Both the position numbers and the translations under genes were made by a program. DNA of 64,000 nucleotides from an uncultured Fibrobacter sp. Its GTDB lineage: Bacteria > Fibrobacterota > Fibrobacteria > Fibrobacterales > Fibrobacteraceae. Below the pieces are notes generated by a model. That model did no database searches, was not told the origin of the DNA, and worked only from the letters and a program-made list of their open reading frames with translations. The stretch lies in contig NZ_CAMVDO010000012.1 of NCBI RefSeq assembly GCF_947166265.1, positions 1 to 64,000 on the forward strand, given 5' to 3'. Positions 16,886-26,957 of the stretch are shown here, piece by piece (within the stretch, counting starts at the first letter, position 1; each line of letters starts with the position of its first letter).

Positions 16886-17962
16886 TTACTGGACAGTGGC
16901 GGTGAAGCGCGCGGCGATGGCGACTTCAGAAACTTCTTTTTCACTGTAAGCGCTCAGTTGGATTTTGCTGCGCTTGCCAATCTTCTTGATAAGGCTCACA
17001 GTCCATGCGACGGCATCGGCGTCGGCCTGCAATTCGTCGCGGTTGGAGAGGTATTCAAGTTCGGCGTAGAGGCTGTTCAAAATACCTGCGGTCGGAATTT
17101 CGATACCTACGAAGAACGGAACATATTCAGTGCCTTGAACGTATTCGGGCTTGATGGCGTTTTCGACGGAAAGATTTTCGTCGTCGCCGGTGTAAATGTA
17201 AGCAACTTCGCCATAGATTCCCAAATTCTTGAGAAAGTAATAGCTTGCACGACCTGCGACGCGGTGGGTGACTTCGGCGGTATGCTGAATGGGATCAAGA
17301 ACGTTGCCGCGGTAAGCGACGCTTACCTTGGCGTCCCCGAACTTGAGCGTTTCTTCGAAGCGGAGGTAGCCGGTGTCAAACTTGTTGTCGTAAGCGCCCA
17401 ACAAAGCGGTGAAACTGGAGATACCCTTGTCGAATCCGAAGGCGACGGCGTCATGCTGGTAATCGCGAGCAAGGAATCCGCGCTTTGAAAGGTGCGGGTC
17501 AACGTAGGTACCAAAGTTACCAGCTACGGACCAGTCGGTACGGAAACGTCCGAATTGTGCACTGAAGTTGCCGAACGCAAGGTTCCATGTATACTTAGCA
17601 TAGTAAGTATCGGCGCTAATTTTGTCCTGTGCGGTCTTTGTCACCTTAACCTTGCCATTTTCGTCAGTAGTGACATCAGTAACATTCTTGTTTCCAAAAA
17701 CAGGGCTAAAGATGCGCAAGTTGATTACAGCTTCAAAGTTGTCGGAGGTGTATTTGCCACCCACGTTTGCGCGCAAGAAGGAATTGTCAAGAGTGTTGTC
17801 GGCGTCGTTGTCGTAAACAGCCTTGATAGCCTGGGCCTGAACGTTTCCGGTGAGCTTGAAGGCGGGATCTTCGGCCTTTGCTTCTTCAGCAAAAGAGTTT
17901 GCGGCGAAAATAGAAGTTGCAAAAACCGCAGTAGCGGCAATCTTCTTAAAATTCTGATTCAT
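16886..17962 (-). CDS. Outer-membrane porin-like protein
   Basis: A 358-residue protein with a cleavable signal peptide (MNQNFKKIAATAVFATSIFA, cleavage after NSFA) and then alternating aromatic/polar beta strands typical of a 16-strand-type porin. It ends with a short strand rather than the classical terminal Phe. It has its own standard sulfur-regulon promoter and terminator, so it is a monocistronic member of the regulon. It lies between the taurine-type genes and the sulfate reduction operon. Likely role: passage of sulfate or sulfonates through the outer membrane when sulfur is scarce. The solute is inferred from regulation only. Confidence 0.75.
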   Translation of the reverse strand: MNQNFKKIAATAVFATSIFAANSFAEEAKAEDPAFKLTGNVQAQAIKAVYDNDADNTLDNSFLRANVGGKYTSDNFEAVINLRIFSPVFGNKNVTDVTTDENGKVKVTKTAQDKISADTYYAKYTWNLAFGNFSAQFGRFRTDWSVAGNFGTYVDPHLSKRGFLARDYQHDAVAFGFDKGISSFTALLGAYDNKFDTGYLRFEETLKFGDAKVSVAYRGNVLDPIQHTAEVTHRVAGRASYYFLKNLGIYGEVAYIYTGDDENLSVENAIKPEYVQGTEYVPFFVGIEIPTAGILNSLYAELEYLSNRDELQADADAVAWTVSLIKKIGKRSKIQLSAYSEKEVSEVAIAARFTATVQ

Positions 17963-18016
17963 TATTAAGCTCCTTGGTTGTGGTTATTTTTTGTATTGTT
18001 CTTTTTTGTGCGCACA

Positions 18017-18086
18017 AATATAGAAGGGACTATGCGAAATGTCCAATACTTTAATCATATGCGGAGTTATCGGTTTTTGCTATAAA
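18017..18086 (-). promoter_or_regulatory. Sulfur-regulon promoter (standard 70-bp layout)
   Basis: Minus strand: TTTAT-N11-ATAAC dyad (18086-18066), TTGGAC (18046-18041), 18-bp spacer, TATATT (18022-18017). It drives the porin gene. Confidence 0.8.
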
Positions 18087-18108
18087 AAATCCCCGGTCAA
18101 TGCCGGGG
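18083..18108 (-). terminator. Terminator of cysDN operon
   Basis: CCCCGGCATTGACCGGGG stem followed by a T-run on the minus strand, 24 nt after the cysN stop. It overlaps the upstream end of the porin promoter. Confidence 0.75.
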
Positions 18109-18131
18109 ATGACGATGGTGTGCACCGACTG

Positions 18132-19816
18132 TTACTTTATCACAACTTTTCGGTACGTGTCGAATGCGGCCCACTTGCGGAAGAATTCTTCTCGCCTTGA
18201 TTCTTCAGCTTCGTCGTATTCACGGAGGAGTTGCGATACGTCTTCGTCGGAGTGCACTTTGATTTCAAAGCCGCGTCCGTTGATGACAGGAACATTTCCG
18301 TAGCGGTACTGATCCGCTGCTGTGATTTCGGCGATGCGCTTGCCACGCACCTTGACGGCGGTGCTGTCGCGCAAAATGATGATGTCGAAATCATCGGGAT
18401 AGTGGTAGCTTTCGCCTACGGTAGGAATTTCGTCACCTACGGTGTAGTGCTGCCTTACGGGCTGCTGCTTCACCACAGAAAGCGTTGCCGTATCGTAGAA
18501 AAATTCTTCGAAGATTTCTCCACGACCATGACGTTCGCCCTGCACGAATTCAGCCTTTTCGCCAGTGGCAATCTGCCTTTCAAAAAGGCCTTCCACGACG
18601 CCACAAGCCGATGTTGCATGGGTCACGCGGTCAATCAGAATCAGTTCGCCTAGGGTCTTGTGCTTTTCGAAAAGGTCTACGACAATTCCTTCGGCAAACA
18701 CGATTTCGACTACTGCGATGCCGTTCTTGCTGAGTGTTTCAGCAGCCTGGTGGGCACCCGTGTTTACGTCAATCGCATACTCAATTTTAGTGAGTATTCC
18801 GGGAATCGTTTTCGTCCCGAGTTTTACAAGGTAGTCCTTGCCGAGCGAAAGCGGTTCGTCATCCATCCACAAGAGCGAAGCCTTGATTTTCTTGTAGCTC
18901 CCGATGTCAGTATCCTTAGCGAGTACGCAACCCCTTGAAACATCCACTTCGCGGTCTAGCGAAATAGTCACAGGTTCACCGGCGTGAGCCTCTTCCACGT
19001 TCTTGTCGCCGCGAAGGATTCCTTTGACGGTTGCTTTCTCGTTGCTGGGGAGGCTCGTAACCGTATCGCCCACGCGAATTTTGCCCACTTCGATTTGACC
19101 TTGGAATCCACGGAACGTGCGATCCGGGCGACACACGCGTTGCACGGGCAGGTAAAATCCCGCTTCCGTCTGCGTATCGTCTATATCAATGGATTCGAGA
19201 TAATCGAGTAGAGCCTTGCCCTTGTACCAGGCAATGTTCTTGGATTTCACGGTCACGTTGTCGCCTTCGGTTGCCGAAAGCGGAATCACGTAAACGCTAT
19301 GGAGCGAAAGTTCGCTGGCTAGCTCGTTGATTTGCTTCAGGATTTCTTCGAAGCGTTCCTGGCTGTAACCTACAAGATCCATCTTGTTTACGGCAAAGAC
19401 AAAGTAGCGGATACCCATGAGCTTACAGATGCGGGCGTGACGGCGCGTCTGCACCAGAACACCCTGCGAGGCATCCACAAGAATCACGGAGAGGTCCGCA
19501 AAAGAGGCTCCCACCGCCATGTTGCGGGTGTATTCCTCGTGCCCCGGCGTATCTGCCACGATAAAGCTGCGATTGTCCGTCGTAAAGTAACGGTACGCGA
19601 CATCGATGGTAATGCCCTGCTCGCGTTCGGCCATCAGGCCGTCCAGCAAAAGGGAATAGTCGATTTTTCCGCTGCGGCTACCGACTTTACTGTCAAGCTC
19701 CAGAGCCTTTTCCTGGTCGGCGTAAAGCAACTTGGAATCGTAAAGGATATGCCCGATGAGCGTCGACTTTCCATCGTCCACCGAGCCGCACGTAATAAAC
19801 TTCAATAAGCCTTTCA

Positions 19817-19817
<1 letters not shown>
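18132..19817 (-). CDS. cysN: Sulfate adenylyltransferase large subunit, with C-terminal extension
   Basis: A 561-residue GTPase subunit of ATP sulfurylase, which with CysD activates sulfate to adenylyl sulfate. The P-loop GSVDDGKST is at 11-19, followed by DTPGHEEYTRN and NKMDLVGY. The usual CysN length is about 475; here the family core seems to end near 440 (GELILIDRVTHATSA) and about 120 residues follow that do not show an APS kinase P-loop. That tail is highly charged at its end. ATG at 19815-19817 overlaps the cysD stop. Last gene of the sulfate-reduction operon. Confidence 0.9.
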
Positions 19818-20716
<899 letters not shown>

Positions 20717-20731
20717 ATTAAATCTCCGTTT

Positions 20732-21058
20732 TTAATACTTATTCGATTCCTTGGGATCGATATCAATAGTCTTGACGCTTCCGTCGTTCAGTTCGAAAAT
20801 CCAGCGCACGATATCGTTCTTTTCGCCCTTGACCTTTTCGGTATGCACCTTGCAGCCCTTGCCGCCAATGTCTTCGCCGAGGAAGAATCGGATGGCGTGA
20901 ACGGGGCATTCCTTGATGCACGAGGTGCAACCCCAGCAATCTTTGGGGTACTTGATAAATGCCTTCTTGTTTTCGTTTATCTTGATTAACGTGCCGGGGC
21001 AAACGTCGTGGCAGCGCCCGCAACCGATGCACTTGCCTTGATCAATGCTGATGCTCAT
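20732..21058 (-). CDS. aprB: AprB-like ferredoxin subunit of adenylylsulfate reductase
   Basis: A 108-residue protein with two [4Fe-4S] ferredoxin motifs, CIGCGRCHDVCP at 10-21 and CWGCTSCIKECP at about 42-53. It resembles the beta subunit of adenylylsulfate reductase but is shorter than the dissimilatory AprB (about 150), lacking much of the C-terminal tail. It passes electrons to the flavin subunit encoded just upstream, with which it overlaps by 17 nt. In this operon it serves assimilation, since sulfite reductase and MetY genes follow the same control and no dissimilatory dsrAB is present. Confidence 0.88.
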   Translation of the reverse strand: MSISIDQGKCIGCGRCHDVCPGTLIKINENKKAFIKYPKDCWGCTSCIKECPVHAIRFFLGEDIGGKGCKVHTEKVKGEKNDIVRWIFELNDGSVKTIDIDPKESNKY

Positions 21059-22790
21059 AGTTCCTTTGCCCTTCTGCAGTGAGTTCGCGCAAGATGATTT
21101 TGATTTCGCCGTTTTCGAGGCGCGAGTTTACGTACTTGCGGAAGTTTACGTTGTCTTTTTCGGGATAGTCGAGGTTCTCGGCGAAACTGTGCCAGCGGGT
21201 TTCGCGGCGGGCGGCCAGGTGCGCAATCACGCTCTTGCAGACCGTCAGGCGTTCCTTGAGTTCGTAGATGTACATGACTTCTTGCAGGTTGGCAGCACTC
21301 AATTCGTCCGTCAGTTTCTCGATGATTTCGATTTCCTTTTTGGCCTGGTTCAACTGATTCTCGCTGTAGCGGTAACCCGTCTTGATTCCGCCTGCATAGG
21401 AATCCATGACGGTCTGCATCGCTTCTTCGAGATTCTCTGTGGTCTGCGGACCTTTTTCGTTGGAAAGGAATTTCTCGATTTTTGCGATGTGATCAGCAAT
21501 CTCTTCTTCCTTAATGGTTGCTTCGGCAGGCTCAGCAACCTTAAATTGCACGTCAGGTCCCTGAGCTTGCCGAAGGGCCGACAAACTCTCTATATATTCC
21601 GCCGCGCTTTTCGCCGCAATTTCACCTTCGGCAAGAGCCCCTGTTACGTACTTTTGCGGGGCACCTCCGGCCACATCGCCTGCAGCATAAAGCCCTTGAA
21701 TGGTGGTGGCACGCTTGGTATCGACCCAGTAACCGCTCGCGGTGTGGCCGCCTACGATGTAAGGTTCCGTCCCTTCGATTTCGACATCCGCCTTCGAGGG
21801 CAGTTCATTTTCAAGCCAGCGGATGGTCTGCGACGGAGCCATGTTCAGGTAAGCCTTCAGGAGTGATTCTTCCTGTTCAGGCGTAATCCCGACGGTGCGC
21901 AAGTAGCACGGGCCGCGGCCTTCCAGATTTTCGGCCACAGTTCCGTAAACGCGTTCAGAAGTAGAAATCCCGTACTTTGTCTCGTAAACTTCGCCAAGGG
22001 AATTCACCTGCTTTGCGCCAACGCCTTGCGCAAGTGTTCCCGTAGGCGCAATCGTATCTTTGCAACGTAGTGCAATAAAACGCATTTCGAAGGTTGTCAT
22101 CTCGGCGCCGTGGCGGATTCCCATGGCGTAACCTGCGCCTGTATTGAAGGGCGGATACCACATTTTATGGCGTGAAAATCCCGGATTGTTCGGGCGGTAA
22201 AGCCCCGCGGCACCACCTGTGGCGATAATGACAGCGCCCGCTTCGATGGCGTAGAATGTATCGTTCTCGATTCCGAAACCGAATGCACCGTCAATCTTAT
22301 TGCTATGTACCGAGAAATCAAAAATGTTCACATGGTTCAACACGGTCACATTGGGGAGCTTCTTGACGGCATCGGCCAAAATCGGCTTGATGTTTTCGCC
22401 GTTGATCTTGATGTTGCGATTTCCTCGCGTCACATATTTGCCATCTTTGTCTTTCAAGATGACAAGCCCCAACTTTTCCAGATGCGCGGTGACTTCGTTG
22501 AACCTTTCTGAAATAGTGTACAATAGGTCTTCGCGAACAATGCCGTCGGCGTCCTTCTTTGCATATTCCACGTAATCCCTGGGCGTGCGGCCTTCGGTAA
22601 TGTAGGCGTTCAAGGCATTTACGCCAGCGGCCAGGCAGCCGCTGCGCTTGATATTTGCCTTTTCGACGACAAGGATCTTGAGGTTCGTCGCATCTTGAGA
22701 TGCATTTTGTGCGGCGGTAATGGCCGCATAGCAACCTGCCGTGCCGCCACCAATAATCAACAGGTCTGTTTTAAGTCGCTCTATTTTCAT
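21042..22790 (-). CDS. aprA: AprA-like flavin subunit of adenylylsulfate reductase
   Basis: A 582-residue FAD-dependent oxidoreductase of the AprA/fumarate reductase superfamily that reduces adenylyl sulfate to sulfite and AMP. The dinucleotide site IIGGGTAGCYAAITAA is at about 12-27, with EKANIKRSGC and the FAD-contact region HTASGYWVD further on. Unusually, residues about 404-425 include LRQAQGP and AEPAEATI, encoded by two palindromic repeat units (21516-21540 and 21556-21579) inserted in frame. The start overlaps the sulfite reductase stop as ATGA. Assimilatory role inferred from the operon. Confidence 0.9.
   Translation of the reverse strand: MKIERLKTDLLIIGGGTAGCYAAITAAQNASQDATNLKILVVEKANIKRSGCLAAGVNALNAYITEGRTPRDYVEYAKKDADGIVREDLLYTISERFNEVTAHLEKLGLVILKDKDGKYVTRGNRNIKINGENIKPILADAVKKLPNVTVLNHVNIFDFSVHSNKIDGAFGFGIENDTFYAIEAGAVIIATGGAAGLYRPNNPGFSRHKMWYPPFNTGAGYAMGIRHGAEMTTFEMRFIALRCKDTIAPTGTLAQGVGAKQVNSLGEVYETKYGISTSERVYGTVAENLEGRGPCYLRTVGITPEQEESLLKAYLNMAPSQTIRWLENELPSKADVEIEGTEPYIVGGHTASGYWVDTKRATTIQGLYAAGDVAGGAPQKYVTGALAEGEIAAKSAAEYIESLSALRQAQGPDVQFKVAEPAEATIKEEEIADHIAKIEKFLSNEKGPQTTENLEEAMQTVMDSYAGGIKTGYRYSENQLNQAKKEIEIIEKLTDELSAANLQEVMYIYELKERLTVCKSVIAHLAARRETRWHSFAENLDYPEKDNVNFRKYVNSRLENGEIKIILRELTAEGQRNYEHQH
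21516..21579 (-). repeat. Pair of inverted hairpin repeats inside aprA
   Basis: Two hairpins face each other: GGTTGCT-TCGGCAGGCTC-AGCAACC (21516-21540) and GGTCCCT-GAGCTTGCCGA-AGGGCC (21556-21579). Their loops are near-perfect reverse complements of each other while their stems differ. They are translated in frame as AEPAEAT and LRQAQGP. Confidence 0.75.
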
Positions 22791-23650
22791 TTGCCGTTAT
22801 AAGCGTCTTTGATTTTTTGCGCGAATACATCGTGGCCAATGCGGTCGATGGTATATTTGAATCGTTCGCTGGGTTTTGCATTTTCGGCAAAGAACTGAAT
22901 TGCTGCATCACAGACATCAAGCAGTTTTTGCTTGTCATCGATAAAGGGGATAATCGTTTCGCCCTTGTTGATGTTGTTGCCGAAAAGGCCGCCGAAAGAA
23001 ACGATGTAGCCGTGGGTATGTTCCCAAGCGTCGGTGGGGCATGCCTTGTAGCAACGCCCGCAGAAATTGCACTGCGAGTCATCGAAAATCACTTTCTTGT
23101 TTTCGATTTTGATTGCACCCTTGCGGCAGCTCTTGGCGCAGAGTCCGCAGCCAATGCACTTATCTTCGATCCACTTGACCTTGATACCGCCCTTGATACC
23201 GACGTCGTTTTCTTCGGCCTTGAGGCAGTTGTTCTGACAACCGGTCACACCAAACTTAAACTTGTGCGGGAGTTCTCGGGCAAAGTAACGATCGTCCAGT
23301 TCCTTGGCGATGGCATAAGTGTCAATGCATCCGCTCGGGCAAACGGCTTCGCCCTGACATGCCGTGATAGTACGCACGCGAGGGCCGCAAACGCCAGGTT
23401 CCACGCCTCCTTCGGCAAGGGCAGCCTTCACGTCGTCTACATTCTCCAATTTGATAAATGGTATTTCGACGCTCTGCCTGGAAGTCAAATGAGCGTAACC
23501 TTCGCCGTATTTTTCGGCGACTTCGGCGATCTTTGCCAATTGCGTTGCCGTGAGGTTTCCGCCCACGACGCGCACGCGCAGCGAGAAGTTGTTCTTCTGC
23601 TTTTGGCGCATCCAACCGCCCTTTTTAAGAGTTGCATAATCTGTTGCCAT
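22787..23650 (-). CDS. Siroheme sulfite reductase with inserted ferredoxin domain
   Basis: A 287-residue small sulfite reductase resembling AsrC and related low-molecular-weight types. The siroheme-[4Fe-4S] ligands are C98, C104 (in TACQGEAVC), C138 and C142 (in VTGCQNNC). A two-cluster ferredoxin domain is inserted after them, C165-C168-C171-C175 and C194-C197-C200-C204. It reduces sulfite to sulfide, the step after AprAB. It is 72 nt downstream of a metY-type gene and overlaps aprA, placing APS reduction, sulfite reduction and sulfur fixation in one transcript. ATG 23650 has GGAG upstream. Confidence 0.9.
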   Translation of the reverse strand: MATDYATLKKGGWMRQKQKNNFSLRVRVVGGNLTATQLAKIAEVAEKYGEGYAHLTSRQSVEIPFIKLENVDDVKAALAEGGVEPGVCGPRVRTITACQGEAVCPSGCIDTYAIAKELDDRYFARELPHKFKFGVTGCQNNCLKAEENDVGIKGGIKVKWIEDKCIGCGLCAKSCRKGAIKIENKKVIFDDSQCNFCGRCYKACPTDAWEHTHGYIVSFGGLFGNNINKGETIIPFIDDKQKLLDVCDAAIQFFAENAKPSERFKYTIDRIGHDVFAQKIKDAYNGK

Positions 23651-23722
23651 ATTTTGTGTCTCCGTTTTTTATTACACCCGCATAGTTCGGCGAAACACAC
23701 CAACTAGGGCGGGCATCTCCAT

Positions 23723-24949
23723 TTAAATGTTTTTGATTGCCTGTTCAAAATCTTCTTTGAGATCTTCAATGTCTTCTATTCCGACGCTTACGCGGACTGT
23801 GCCTTCAAAAACACCTGCATTTTCTTTTTGTTCTTTTGTACCGTGCGTATAGATGGTACTATCCGGATGAATTACTAACGTGCGTAAATCACCGATATTT
23901 GTAGCTATAGAAGCGTATTTCAAATTGTTAATAAGTTTGAAAGCTCTTTCTTTATTGCCTGCATCAATGGTGAAAATCGCACCACCCTTTCCGCCCAGCT
24001 GACTTTGCACCAAGCTGTAATAGGGGTTGCTTTTGAGAGCGGGGTAGTTGACCGAAATTCCTTCGAATCCCTGCAAAAATTCAGCCAGCTGCAAGGCGTT
24101 GGAACACAAACGTTCCATACGGAGCCCGAGCGTTTCGAGTCCAAGCGCATTCAAGAAAGAGGTATTGGGGGCCACGCAGCAGCCCACGTTACGCCAAATG
24201 CCGTTGCGAAGTTTTGCAAAGTAGGCGAACTTTCCAAAACGTTTGTATTCTTCAAGGCCTTTAAAACGCGAATAATCCCAGCTGAATTTGCCACTATCGA
24301 TAATGATACCGCTGATAGCGCTACCATTGCCGTTGATGTACTTGGAAGAAGAATGTACAACGATATCTGCGCCAAAATCAAAGGGATGTATAAGGTATGG
24401 AGTTGCCGTGGTGCTGTCGACAATAAACGGAACCGCATGTTGGTGAGCTATGTCTGCGACACTTTGTAAGTCGACCACATTCAGTTTCGGGTTGCCAATA
24501 AGTTCGGTAAATACGGCTTTGGTCTTTTCATTCAGTTGGGCACTCACTGTTTCGGCGGTGACTTCGGTAACGAATCGCGTTTTGATACCGAAGGCTTCCA
24601 AATCATGGAACAAGTCGATTGTGCCGCCAAAAAGGCCGGTGCTAGCAATGATTTCGTCGCCTGCTTGCAAAATGTTCAGAAGCGAAATAGTTACTGCGGC
24701 CATGCCCGAAGAACATGCCACGGCACCGATTCCCTTTTCAAGGGATGCGATGCGGCGTTCAAAAGAATCGGTTGTAGGGTTCCCGATGCGAGTATATGCA
24801 AAGCCAGGAGCCTTGTTATTGAAAACGGCCTCAAGTTTTTCGGCAGATTCTTGCGAAAAAGCGCTTACCTGGTAAATGGGTGTAAGTGTAGAACCGCTAC
24901 ATCGATCACTTCCAAAATTCTGATGCAATAAGGTTGTGTTAAAATTCAT
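23723..24949 (-). CDS. Cys/Met metabolism PLP enzyme, MetY/MetB type
   Basis: A 408-residue PLP enzyme of the cystathionine gamma-synthase/O-acetylhomoserine sulfhydrylase family. The PLP lysine is in VVHSSSKYINGNGS and the family start GSTLTPIYQVSAFSQ is present. It differs clearly from the other three paralogues in the window (Ser-Ser-Ser-Lys instead of Ser-Ala-Thr-Lys). It heads the reduction operon, so it probably uses the sulfide made by the downstream enzymes to form homocysteine, though a cystathionine synthase or lyase role is possible. GGAGAG precedes ATG 24949; its own promoter is at 24991-25047. Confidence 0.88.
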   Translation of the reverse strand: MNFNTTLLHQNFGSDRCSGSTLTPIYQVSAFSQESAEKLEAVFNNKAPGFAYTRIGNPTTDSFERRIASLEKGIGAVACSSGMAAVTISLLNILQAGDEIIASTGLFGGTIDLFHDLEAFGIKTRFVTEVTAETVSAQLNEKTKAVFTELIGNPKLNVVDLQSVADIAHQHAVPFIVDSTTATPYLIHPFDFGADIVVHSSSKYINGNGSAISGIIIDSGKFSWDYSRFKGLEEYKRFGKFAYFAKLRNGIWRNVGCCVAPNTSFLNALGLETLGLRMERLCSNALQLAEFLQGFEGISVNYPALKSNPYYSLVQSQLGGKGGAIFTIDAGNKERAFKLINNLKYASIATNIGDLRTLVIHPDSTIYTHGTKEQKENAGVFEGTVRVSVGIEDIEDLKEDFEQAIKNI

Positions 24950-24990
24950 TCTCCAACTCTCCAGGCAAAAAGGTATTAGTTACGAAGCCA

Positions 24991-25047
24991 AATATAAAAC
25001 GCGACTTGCATCGCGTCCAATACTTATTAAATATGACTTTTTATAGG
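24991..25047 (-). promoter_or_regulatory. Sulfur-regulon promoter variant of the reduction operon
   Basis: Minus strand: GTATTGGAC with -35 TTGGAC (25020-25015), an 18-bp spacer and TATATT (24996-24991), as in the standard layout. The upstream half-site CCTAT (25047-25043) is present, but the dyad lies about 10 bp closer to the promoter than in the eight standard copies. Confidence 0.65.
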
Positions 25048-25053
25048 TAATTT

Positions 25054-26112
25054 TTATATCACTACGACAGGTTCGCGTAGAGACTTGTTTTCGAGTAAGA
25101 AAGCGCTCTCGCCGACGGTTACAAAGATGCGGTAAATGAAAATATCAACCTTTTCCCCTACGGATATGCCGGGCTCATCAAAGCTTCGCCTTGCCGTAAG
25201 AGTTTCGCCGTTCACGAGAACCGACAATTCTATACCGCTACCACGGAAGGCGACATCAGTCACGACCCCTTCTTCGGCGGAATTCTTATATTTCTGCACT
25301 TCCGTTTTCTTGGTGACTTTCACAAATTCGGGGCGCACAATGGCTTGCTCTGCACCTTCGATAGCATCAAAGCGACGGAACTTGCTGTAATCCCTGAAAA
25401 TGCTGGGTTGTCCAAAGAAAGAAGCGACGAAAGCGGTTTTGGGTGAACTGTATACATCGAGAGGCTTGCCTATTTGATCAATACGGCCCTTGTTCATGAT
25501 GATGATTTCGTCGGCGACTTCGATAGCCTCGTCTTGGTCATGGGTTACAAAAATGCTCGTGACGCCGAGTTTTGCAATCATTTCTTTTAGCCAATGGCGG
25601 AGTTCCTGACGAACCTTGGCGTCAATTGCTGCAAAAGGTTCATCGAGCAAAAGTAACTGCGGATTTGGAGCGAGCGCACGTGCAAATGCAACGCGTTGGC
25701 GTTGCCCACCCGAAAGTTGGCTCGGATAGCGATTTTCGAGCCCTTCGAGGCCAATCAACTTGACAAGTTCCGCGACACGGTCCTTGATTTCACTATCGGA
25801 TTTTTTGAGCACTCGAAGTCCAAAGGCGATGTTTTCAAAAACCGTCATGTAACGGAACAAGGCATAACTCTGGAACACGAATCCGATGCCGCGCTTACTG
25901 GCAGGCACATTATTGATTACTTTGCCGTCAATAATGATATCGCCGTTGTCAGGTGTTTCCAGTCCTGCAATCATACGGAGAATTGTCGTTTTGCCTGAAC
26001 CGCTCGGGCCCAGTAAACCAATCAGTTTACCCTTTTCGATACCGAAGGATACATTATCAGACGCCTTGAAATTTCCAAAATGCTTATTGATGTTTTTTAA
26101 TTCTACGTACAT
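25054..26112 (-). CDS. cysA: Sulfate/thiosulfate ABC transporter ATPase
   Basis: A 352-residue ATPase of the CysA type that drives sulfate import. Walker A GPSGSGKTT is at 35-43, the signature LSGGQRQRVAFARA near 138 and Walker B LLLLDEPFAAID follows; a C-terminal TOBE-like domain (about 240-340) completes the type. It lies 8 nt after cysW and is the last gene of the sbp-cysT-cysW-cysA operon. The nearest gene downstream has its own promoter. Transported ion is sulfate or thiosulfate by gene context. Confidence 0.93.
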   Translation of the reverse strand: MYVELKNINKHFGNFKASDNVSFGIEKGKLIGLLGPSGSGKTTILRMIAGLETPDNGDIIIDGKVINNVPASKRGIGFVFQSYALFRYMTVFENIAFGLRVLKKSDSEIKDRVAELVKLIGLEGLENRYPSQLSGGQRQRVAFARALAPNPQLLLLDEPFAAIDAKVRQELRHWLKEMIAKLGVTSIFVTHDQDEAIEVADEIIIMNKGRIDQIGKPLDVYSSPKTAFVASFFGQPSIFRDYSKFRRFDAIEGAEQAIVRPEFVKVTKKTEVQKYKNSAEEGVVTDVAFRGSGIELSVLVNGETLTARRSFDEPGISVGEKVDIFIYRIFVTVGESAFLLENKSLREPVVVI

Positions 26113-26120
26113 ACACTCTC

Positions 26121-26957
26121 CTACGGTTCAACCTTATTTTTCTTCTTTCCGTTATATTCGATCAAACTTCTTGCAATCAGAATAAATATTGCAAGTAGTA
26201 CCAGAATTGACGCTACCGCAAATGCGGGCACATACTGGAATTCATTGAACAAAATTTCTACATGCAGCGGGAGTGTATTGGTCTTGCCGCGCAAATGCCC
26301 CGAAATCACCGATACCGCACCGAATTCGCCCATAGCACGCGCCGCGCAAAGCACCACGCCGTACAAAAAAGCCCACTTGATATGCGGGAAAGTAATTTTC
26401 CTGAAAATGGTAAATCCTTTCGCTCCCATTAGCGCCGCAGCCTCTTCTTCGTCGTTTCCACGGGCTTCCAGAACCGGAATCAACTCGCGAGAAATGAACG
26501 GAAACGTCACGAAAATCGTTGCAAGCACAATTCCCGGCACTGCAAATACAATCTTGACATCCCATTCCTGCAACAGTGGAAAAATCGGGCTTTGACGACC
26601 GAATGTGAGCAAGAAAATCAGGCCTGCGATAATCGGCGAAACTGTTACTGGCAAATCAATGAGCGTCGTAAGGATTTTCTTGCCCTTAAAATGGAACTTG
26701 GTCAGCGACCATGCTGCACTCAGCCCGAAAACCGTATTGATCACTACTGCAAGTACGGTTGCCTCTAGCGTGAGCCAAATCGCCTTGACAGTGTAGTTGT
26801 CCGTTACCGCCTTCTCGTACACGGCAAAGCCCTGCTTAAAGGCCTCGGTAATCACTGTGATCAGCGGGAGTAAAAGCATAAGCACCACGAAAATGATGCT
26901 GATTCCTATTAAGAACCACTTGACAAATTTCGAAGATTTTGTTTCTTTATACATCAA
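26121..26957 (-). CDS. cysW: Sulfate ABC transporter permease CysW
   Basis: A 278-residue inner-membrane permease with six predicted transmembrane segments and the EAA-type loop around AAALMGAKGFTIFRKITFP that contacts CysA. With CysT it forms the membrane pore for sulfate. The conserved GEFGAVSVISGH stretch near 220 is typical of CysW. Its start overlaps the cysT stop by 4 nt and it ends 8 nt before cysA. Confidence 0.93.
   Translation of the reverse strand: MMYKETKSSKFVKWFLIGISIIFVVLMLLLPLITVITEAFKQGFAVYEKAVTDNYTVKAIWLTLEATVLAVVINTVFGLSAAWSLTKFHFKGKKILTTLIDLPVTVSPIIAGLIFLLTFGRQSPIFPLLQEWDVKIVFAVPGIVLATIFVTFPFISRELIPVLEARGNDEEEAAALMGAKGFTIFRKITFPHIKWAFLYGVVLCAARAMGEFGAVSVISGHLRGKTNTLPLHVEILFNEFQYVPAFAVASILVLLAIFILIARSLIEYNGKKKNKVEP

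Noticed and set aside
20732-23650. Dissimilatory sulfate reduction
   Set aside because: AprB is short, dsrAB and qmo are absent, and the operon contains metY and ATP sulfurylase CysDN of the assimilatory type.
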